Source: Branchiostoma floridae
Lineage: Eukaryota > Chordata > Leptocardii > Amphioxiformes > Branchiostomatidae
NCBI RefSeq assembly: GCF_000003815.2
Contig: NC_049989.1
Coordinates: 14,152,555-14,216,554 of the forward strand
Reading direction: 5' to 3'
Length of the DNA: 64,000 bases
Made by a program: the position numbers and the translations under genes. The notes below the pieces were generated by a model. The model was given only the letters and a program-made list of their open reading frames with translations. It searched no databases and had not been told where the DNA came from. Below, piece by piece: positions 52,750 to 64,000 of this stretch (the stretch's first letter is position 1; each line of letters opens with the position of its first letter).

Positions 52750-53547
52750 TTATTGCAAGTTCATTGTATCAGGACTGATGGAATAATAAAAATAATATCG
52801 TACGAAGAAGACATTGAAATCTAAATCTACAAATCTAGACCAGGACTCAACAAAACAAAAATGCAGTTACTAGAAGTAGATAAGTCTGTATATGCTGAGG
52901 CGCAAAATGAATAGAAAAGTACAGAATCTTTTTCCAAATCTAACTGTATTACCTGCTACCAGTATATATATATATATATTAAGTACTTGAAAGCTAGCAA
53001 ACATACAAATAAAAAAGTAAGAAAAGAGGCAACTATATGGTTCAACATAACAAAAATGATTTTGGAATAAAGTTTCATTCAAGTATGTTGGAAAGGGTTA
53101 CAAATAATTGAACATTCTAAAAAAAGTGAAGCTCAAGGAACAATAACATTGGTCAGCGGGCATGACAATACACCTGAGTTAAGTGCTTTTTTGTAAAGAA
53201 AAAAAACAAAAGTATCTGTATTCGATAATAAAATAAGAATGCAGACAACAGTGAGAGAGACATAGCAATAAGGGAGAAGCAAGACATACAAAGACAACAG
53301 CTGAATATGACCTGGGAAACAGATGAATAAAGGAAGTTTAATGTACGAATGAAAGTGAAAACAACAGGGCATTAAAAACAGTCTGAACCTGGAAATAACC
53401 AACAGAGAGAACAGTCAGACAGATGAAAACTGAAACAATGGCATCATTAATCTTAGAAAGGAAGGACAAAACTGTGGTTCAGGGGACCAAATTACTAGTA
53501 AATTTGTAACCTGGTCCTCTAAGGTTTGAGAACATAGCTGAAAGGTA

Positions 53548-53772
53548 CTCTCCAAGCAGAGGTTAGGCTCCAGCTGTTTTTTTAACGTTTTTTTAGTCGT
53601 TTTTATCGGGCTTTCTATTTAGTATTTCATCTTGCTGTGTCAAAACTAAACTCCGCCCCGAGGTCAGTGCCGGCAGAGGTTTGGCTGGCGTACTTCAAGA
53701 AAAATGACAAAATAGAAAGCCCGATAAAAACGACTAAAAAAACAGCCGGAGCCTAACCTCTGCTTTGAGAGT
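53548..53772. repeat. Foldback element with CTCCAAGCAGAGG ends
   Basis: Left arm CTCCAAGCAGAGGTTAGGCT with GTCGTTTTTATCGGGC is mirrored by right arm GCCCGATAAAAACGAC with AGCCTAACCTCTGCTT. Arms are about 75 bp around a short centre. It lies between the two alternative last exons of the smoothelin-like gene. Confidence 0.85.
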
Positions 53773-53839
53773 AGCTGAAAGGGCCCATTTAGATCTTTTA
53801 GCACTTTTTTAGCTGTCCATCTTACACCAAATAGTAGTT

Positions 53840-54130
53840 ACTCACAAGCAACTGAACATGATTTTGGAAATGGTCAGACGTCTCTGGTAGCATTCACCAC
53901 CTTTCGTCAGTGACACTGGGCAAGTAGATCTGTCTCATTGGTTGGCAGGTTTAAACCCTAACTATAACGGTTTAAAACCTGTTGTGTTGTATAAAACCAT
54001 AATTCATGTTTAGAATTTAAAACACATTCTTCAACAGATCTTGCTCATTGTCACTGAAAGGTAGTGGATGCTACCTGAAATGTCTGACTGTTTCCAAAAT
54101 CATATCTAGTCGCTTGAGTAACTGCTATTT
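53840..54130. repeat. Two decayed copies, in opposite orientation, of the hammerhead-bearing repeat
   Basis: The minus-strand copy (about 53915-53872) keeps CTGACGA and helix I GTCA/TGAC but has GAGA instead of GAAA. The plus-strand copy (54050-54090) has GTCA, CTGA with two core bases lost, stem AGGTAG/CTACCT and GAAATGTC. Both continue into the shared CTGTTTCCAAAATCAT-like flank. Neither should cleave. Confidence 0.6.
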
Positions 54131-54835
54131 GGCGTATATTATTGCACAATGGATATCTAACATTCATCCAGATGCCCATCAGTTGATGCTCACAAATGAA
54201 AGACTTGACCTTTTTGGTCACTTTAATGAAAACATCATCTATTTGTTTTGTTTTTTGTTTTTCTGTTTTGAAGAAGTAGGGAGAAACCAGCCTGAAAATG
54301 ATAGCCTGGATGGCAGACATGTTAGCTCACGTTCACTCCCAGAGACTGCTGTGTTGGAGTAGACTGAGCTAATAAAGCAAGTATCCTTCTGAAGTTGCGG
54401 TACGTTGGTAGTCACTGCTAAGAGAATCTCAAAATGCGCTACCCCTTACTTTATATGGATAATATCATGCCAAATGTACACGTTTGACTAAAATGACTAT
54501 AAAACAAAGCATAAAAAGGTTCATTTTTCACCAATGAAATTCGTTGAGCATCAAATCACTCGGACGTAGGAACAATGCCAGCGTACCGCAGCTTCAGTGA
54601 GAAACCTACTCAAGGTCAGCATCCAGGCTATCAAAATGATACAACTGAAATTGATACAACAGAACAAGGAAACATGGCACAGATGAAGGAGTGGTTCTTG
54701 TGCAGAATGACACAGGGACAGACTTGGAGGCTCTATAAGACGTGGAACAAGACAGAATGAGTGCTGGAGACATTGTGACAGGTGTGAGGAGATGTCCGTG
54801 GCCTCTGGACAATCCGTCATGTCCCCACCTTTGTT

Positions 54836-54962
54836 CTACTTATCGAGTTCGTGTAGCTGGCGGTAGGCACACTGTAGGTAGGTGAAGACGCACTTCCAGT
54901 CGGGACACTTCATCCGCACCATGTCTTCAACGTCCAAGAGCTGGGGGACGTCCGCCTTTTGT
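54836..54962 (-). CDS. Smoothelin-like gene, proximal alternative last exon (CH domain C-half, 41 residues)
   Basis: The acceptor TTTCAG precedes ACAAAAGGC; the exon completes codon GA-A from the same upstream donor as the distal exon and reads QKADVPQLLDVEDMVRMKCP then DWKCVFTYLQCAYRQLHELD, ending K-stop. It is homologous to the distal exon but shorter, without the acidic tail. It resembles the second vertebrate smoothelin-type ending (MVR.REPDWKCVYTYIQEFYR, from memory). Either exon completes a CH domain, so they must be used alternatively. Confidence 0.85.
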
Positions 54963-55190
54963 CTGAAAGTTGACGGTGGGGAGGGGGGCACCACAGGTTA
55001 GTCGTTACGGCTAAACTACGCTTAAACAAGGCTCTCACTGCGCCTCCCTGTGTAAGGGGAGGCATGATCGAGAGCCGTGGTGCTACAGAATGGGTCGACG
55101 ATTGTGATGGAGGGAACACTGATGTCACAACAGACGTGGTACAATTATAACACTTTGAAATTCCACTGTCAGTACGTTAGCCTGATATGC

Positions 55191-55391
55191 TAATCTCCAA
55201 GCAGATTTAATAACGTTGCTCAGTCTTAGTGTTTTACATCTGTTTGCGGAGCGTATAGTACATCTGTGTGCATCTTCTTTACTCTTCACCCTCTCCTATC
55301 TAGGCAAAGGTGCATCAAGATGTACTAAATGCCCCAAAAATGTGTAAATCACTAAGACTGTGCTGGTACCTTACATCTGCTTGGAGATTAT
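55191..55391. repeat. Foldback element with TAATCTCCAAGCAGA ends
   Basis: Ends TAATCTCCAAGCAGAT / ATCTGCTTGGAGATTA are inverted, and internal AGACTTAGT-type words are also mirrored. It shares the CTCCAAGCAGA terminus with the element at 53548-53772, so both may belong to one superfamily. It lies in a smoothelin-like intron. Confidence 0.75.
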
Positions 55392-55436
55392 ACCCAATCC
55401 ATATTCAGCTTGTGTCTGCTTTCTAACAGTCGCTTA

Positions 55437-55621
55437 GGGAGCTGTCACATAGGTTGTGCGATAGTCGTAATGACTAAGATATTTGATGCCAGAGGATTTT
55501 CAAGCAGGCCAAAACAGCATTTTGTGTACCGAGACTTTGCAAAAGACATACATTTTTGTTCTCCAAAATGCCCGAAGTTAGCAATCTTATGACGATCACA
55601 CAACCTATGTGACCACGCCCT
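55437..55621. repeat. Foldback element with GTCACATAGGTTGTG ends
   Basis: The left end GTCACATAGGTTGTGCGAT is mirrored by the right end TCACACAACCTATGTGAC, framed by AGGG and CCCT with TA outside. Non-coding. Adjacent to the previous element, with a further inverted pair (AGCCTGATAT near 55181, ATATCAGGCT near 55666) enclosing both. Confidence 0.75.
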
Positions 55622-55917
55622 AAGATACAGTATGCATGAAAGCAGACCAAGCTGAACAAGGTTGAATATCAGGCTAACTGGGTATCATTTGACAAGGAAA
55701 TCGGTGCAGTGCAGCTACAAGCGTCACCTCCTATGCTACATGTACACGTATACATATTTGAAATGGCCGTGACGTTTTCTTTCTTTTAACAAACATCTCA
55801 TATATGATTTACCAATGACACAAACAGATACATCATTGAGAAAGAAGGAAAAACGAATTACAGTTGAAACGCATCACATCTGAAGTTTTCCGAGTAACGA
55901 CACCATTCATAGACTTA

Positions 55918-60631
<4,714 letters not shown>

Positions 60632-63600
60632 CTATGGGAGCAAAACCAAGGGTTCGGGTCAATATTATGGGTTTAAAAAATTGCAGGGGGTGTGTCAATC
60701 CCTCAGGTTAGCTGAAATGAAAGAAAAGTCTTGTTTGGACTCTTTGAGAAAAAGACGTTAAAGTGGTCAAAATTACCACATCAAAATCAAAGAATGGTGG
60801 ATGCCATGCAAAAGCTTCTCAGATCAATCCTACCCCTTTCTGTTGTGAGAATCAGTTTTATTTCCTTTAATACTTTAAATCACTCTTTTCTGCTTAAACC
60901 TTCTAATATATAACCCAGCGGTTTAAAAGACCATGATTATTCTTCTCAAACCATAAGACCCTTGTCAAGAAGAGTTAAGGAGCCCATGGCTAAAAATGTG
61001 AGACACAGTGAAGCTGGATCATTCTTTACCCCACTTGTGTTTAACGATTTTCCTTTTCTGCTTCTTTCAAAACGTCTAAACTGCATGATTATCGTTGCAT
61101 TCATACATATATGACGGTTTATAAGCGTACGTCATTTCGTGCACTTCTAACCTCAAGTCTAAAGCTCTGCGTCACAGTTTAAGTCTTCCTAATCTTAAAA
61201 GCTTTTCTAAAATAGTCTTGCATAATATCCTAACAAGCCAACATATCCTAACCCACCATTTATGTCTAACAAGTATGAATAATTAGGATTAGTATCTATA
61301 CTTCTATGTTGTTAGGCTTAGATGTAGACCTTGTAATTGTCGATTCAACAAAACAAAATGGATGGATTGCACTGCTCTAGCCTTGGCTAATGCTAAAATG
61401 ACAGTCTTCCTCCCACTGAAAGCCGGAGGGCACGTGTTTAAATGACTAACGGGTCACCAAGCATTAAGTCTGACTAAAGCCTGGATTCACAGACTCTTTA
61501 TAACTGCTGGTATACGTGAGTTACAACATGTAACTATACATGTACATATTCTAGCCCTGTTTTACTAATATCACTGGTAATGACATCAAAATGATATTGT
61601 ACAAGTTTGAAAATCAACTACAATGCACACTGAGAATACCTATAATAACTTTCAAATTTGCACACTGAAAAAAAGATGCTGGATGGCTGTCTAAAATGTC
61701 TGACCAAAACTGTTTCCAGTTGCTTGAGTAACTGCTTTTTTGCGTATCTTATTACCTGTCTAACCTTCATAGACGTATATTAGTTAACTTTAAAATTTGT
61801 TTTTGGTTTTGCTCATGCAGATACTACATGTAGTTTCTGCAGTGACTGTCCAAAAATATTCAGGGCATACATGTATACTTTTAACCATTACAGCCATCAA
61901 ATGTGACATTATCAAAGGTTCACACAGCTATCCTGTTCCGCCTGGTCTGGGTTGTAACCAGCCTGAAATCATATTTTGTCCCCTCAATTTTAAATTCAAT
62001 TGCACGCCGAAGGGGCGCTGTTCCTAGGGGTTCCGGGGCATGCTCCACAGGAAAACTTTGAAATCTACATGTAGACCCTCTGAAACGCTATTTCCTCCAT
62101 TTTGAGGGGTGAATTTTGCTGGTTGACTAAGCTGTTCAAACGCCATCTATTTTGGTGAAAAATTACACAAGGGAGACATTCTTTAAATATCTTTACATAT
62201 CGATATTCTTCGGTCACAGAGGAGGGGGCAAAATTCTTTTCCACCCAGAGCTTCAAAATTCTGTCAAAGGACAGTCAAAGGACAGAAGGACGGGTGCTGG
62301 ATACAACCCTGTGCCTGGTACACCGAGGATGAGTGATGATTACATACTGAACCAAGGGCATGTCAGCTTTAAGAGCTGATAGCAAAATGCCAGGGACACC
62401 TTTGTGACCCCAGGGTCAGCTGTGTGACAAAGGAGCGGCTTATTATAGACCACAGCGGTACAGAACACGGACTGATCTTAGAAAATATGGTATCACACTC
62501 TGAAAATTTCAATCTAAATTCTAAAATCCTTGTTAAAAATATTGAACGTCCTGGACCTGTCTGTTAAAAAAATTCTGCAAAAAGTTTTCAGGTTGAAATA
62601 AAGTTGTTTGAAAAGTGTCATTGCACAAAATGTCCCTTTTTTCATAAATCAGGGGGAAAGTTTTGAATCTTAGTTGTAGAGATGACTTGTTCCTAAGACA
62701 AGAAGAGTACAAAAAGATTTTAAAACAAAATCTCCCAAAAAAAGGTGGTAGGGGGCCCAAGTTTACAGCACTTAAAAATACTCTCTGCCCTAGAAGCTAC
62801 ATGTACATGTATGTATTGCTCAAAAATGACCAACACAGCCTGTCCAGAACACGCAATATTATCAAAACCAGAAGTTTTGCTGCAGTACCTTAGAAAGCTG
62901 CTACCGGGCCATAATCCAATTTTAACCCTTGTTTTTCAAACCCCTACCCACCTACCAAAACATCATCCAGATCCATCTACAACTTCTTGAGTTATACTGT
63001 TCAGAGAAAACAGACAGACATACATACGCATGTCAAACCATAACCTTCTTCTCAAAGGCAATAACTCCCAAACCCTGTTATTAGTGTTGTGATGAATCAT
63101 GTACCCTGGGCTACAACTGCCTATTATTCAACTTTACGACTTCCTACACAACTAACTCCTTCCCATCTGATAATATTTATGTCGTAAACATCCCGTCCTA
63201 ACACCTAAGCAGCAATCCATCAATCCTCATCAATTAGTTTTCCAGTAAAGAATCTGAGCAATGGACAATTATAGACAAGAATCCTAATGGCAAATCTGTT
63301 GACAAAACTGGATGCATATACTTGTAGCTATAGAAACTTGTTTACCATTTTGTTTGTAACTTCCTTACTGCAGAAGTAGCCTTTTTGGCCCCAACTTTCT
63401 ATTGTTAAAAGGATTAGCTAAGCAGGGAAATGGTTGAGACTTGAGAGATAAGATGTACCCAATCTTCTTATCCCTTCTCTTATCTACCTCCCAGTGTCTT
63501 CGCCCTTAGGACATATACCGGTAACTAAAATAGCCATTGTATTACAGCTAGCGATGAAGGAGATAAAAGTATTAAATCATTGACAAAAAAGAAAGAGCAT

Positions 63601-64000
63601 AATTCAGCTTTTCACACAACTCAAAACAACATTTTTTGCAGCTGTTAGTAAGTATTCTCCAAGGGATATTAAATTTATCTTCTGTTTGTAAGACAGAGGA
63701 GTTAATTTGCGCTCAGACTGATGTCAGAAGGGTGAGCACATTTAGAGTCTAATCTATTGTGATGATAACAATCGTTGGACAGTTTGAGTAGCCAGTGCCT
63801 CAGGCAAGTTGTGCCAGTAAGTCTCAGAGTTGTACAGTCTCTTCAGACCAGTAGTTACTGATATCCGTGGGACCTTTCAACATAGGGGTCCTGGTCCGCA
63901 ACTGAATAAAAGGAAATGTATGTTTGCCATAGGATAAGCTAAGACCTAATTTTAGGCAACAAGGCTTCACGCCTTAAGAAAGAATTAGGAAGACTCAAGT
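60632..64000. other. Smoothelin-like intron (or upstream region) with a few repeats
   Basis: I see no convincing exon. A family E element (ends GGTTGTAACCAGCCTG / GCTGGATACAACCCTG) lies at about 61946-62315, and a decayed piece of the hammerhead-bearing repeat at about 61675-61760. Confidence 0.5.
61946..62315. repeat. Foldback-type element, family E, copy
   Basis: The ends GGGTTGTAACCAGCC and GCTGGATACAACCC are inverted. The interior words TGAAACGCTATTTCCTCCAT and AATTTTGCTGG-TTGACTAAG match, inverted, the copy at 25138-25490. Confidence 0.7.

Overview
The window is nuclear DNA from an animal. It is intron-rich, all introns use GT..AG, and the introns are packed with foldback (MITE-like) elements, SINEs, LINE fragments and minisatellites. 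Two runs of N (39957-40452 and 41565-42097) mark assembly gaps. Gene content (BLTP2, PGAM5 and a smoothelin-like CH protein with two alternative last exons) together with the repeat types points to an invertebrate deuterostome. I judge a cephalochordate (Branchiostoma, amphioxus) most likely, but that species call is inference.

Layout. (1) About 0.6-31.6 kb, minus strand: BLTP2/KIAA0100 (Hobbit, Fmp27 and SABRE relatives), a bridge-like lipid-transfer protein. I read 46 coding exons, about 1,630 residues. The C-terminal part lies beyond the left edge. (2) 32.0-37.0 kb, plus strand: PGAM5, five exons, complete (283 residues). It is head-to-head with BLTP2, with 451 bp between the two start codons. 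(3) 38.7-49.7 kb, plus strand: a complete eight-exon gene for a 482-residue protein with two C2H2-like fingers and coiled coils that I do not recognise. Its CpG-type promoter carries a perfect CRE, and its first intron holds an LTR retrotransposon inserted in a foldback element. (4) 52.5-60.6 kb, minus strand: the 3' part of a smoothelin-like gene with two alternative terminal exons for the second half of its calponin-homology domain. Its 5' part lies beyond the right edge.

Non-genic content. At least eight copies of one foldback family (ends like AACGCTAGTTCACC) and five of another (ends like TACTGTAAATGCA) lie in the window. Other elements are a deleted mariner, a 5S-rRNA-derived SINE, a tRNA-derived SINE, LINE 3' fragments, and a 5'-truncated LINE with an open reverse transcriptase frame.

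The observations most worth follow-up are: a 14-copy minisatellite made from BLTP2 exon 34 and its splice acceptor; two dispersed-repeat copies that fit the hammerhead ribozyme core, with palindromic helix III and a paired helix I; the alternative CH-domain exons; partial exon duplications in introns; and the nested LTR element with a 4-bp target duplication. All coordinates and splice sites were read by eye. No alignment, folding or database search was run.
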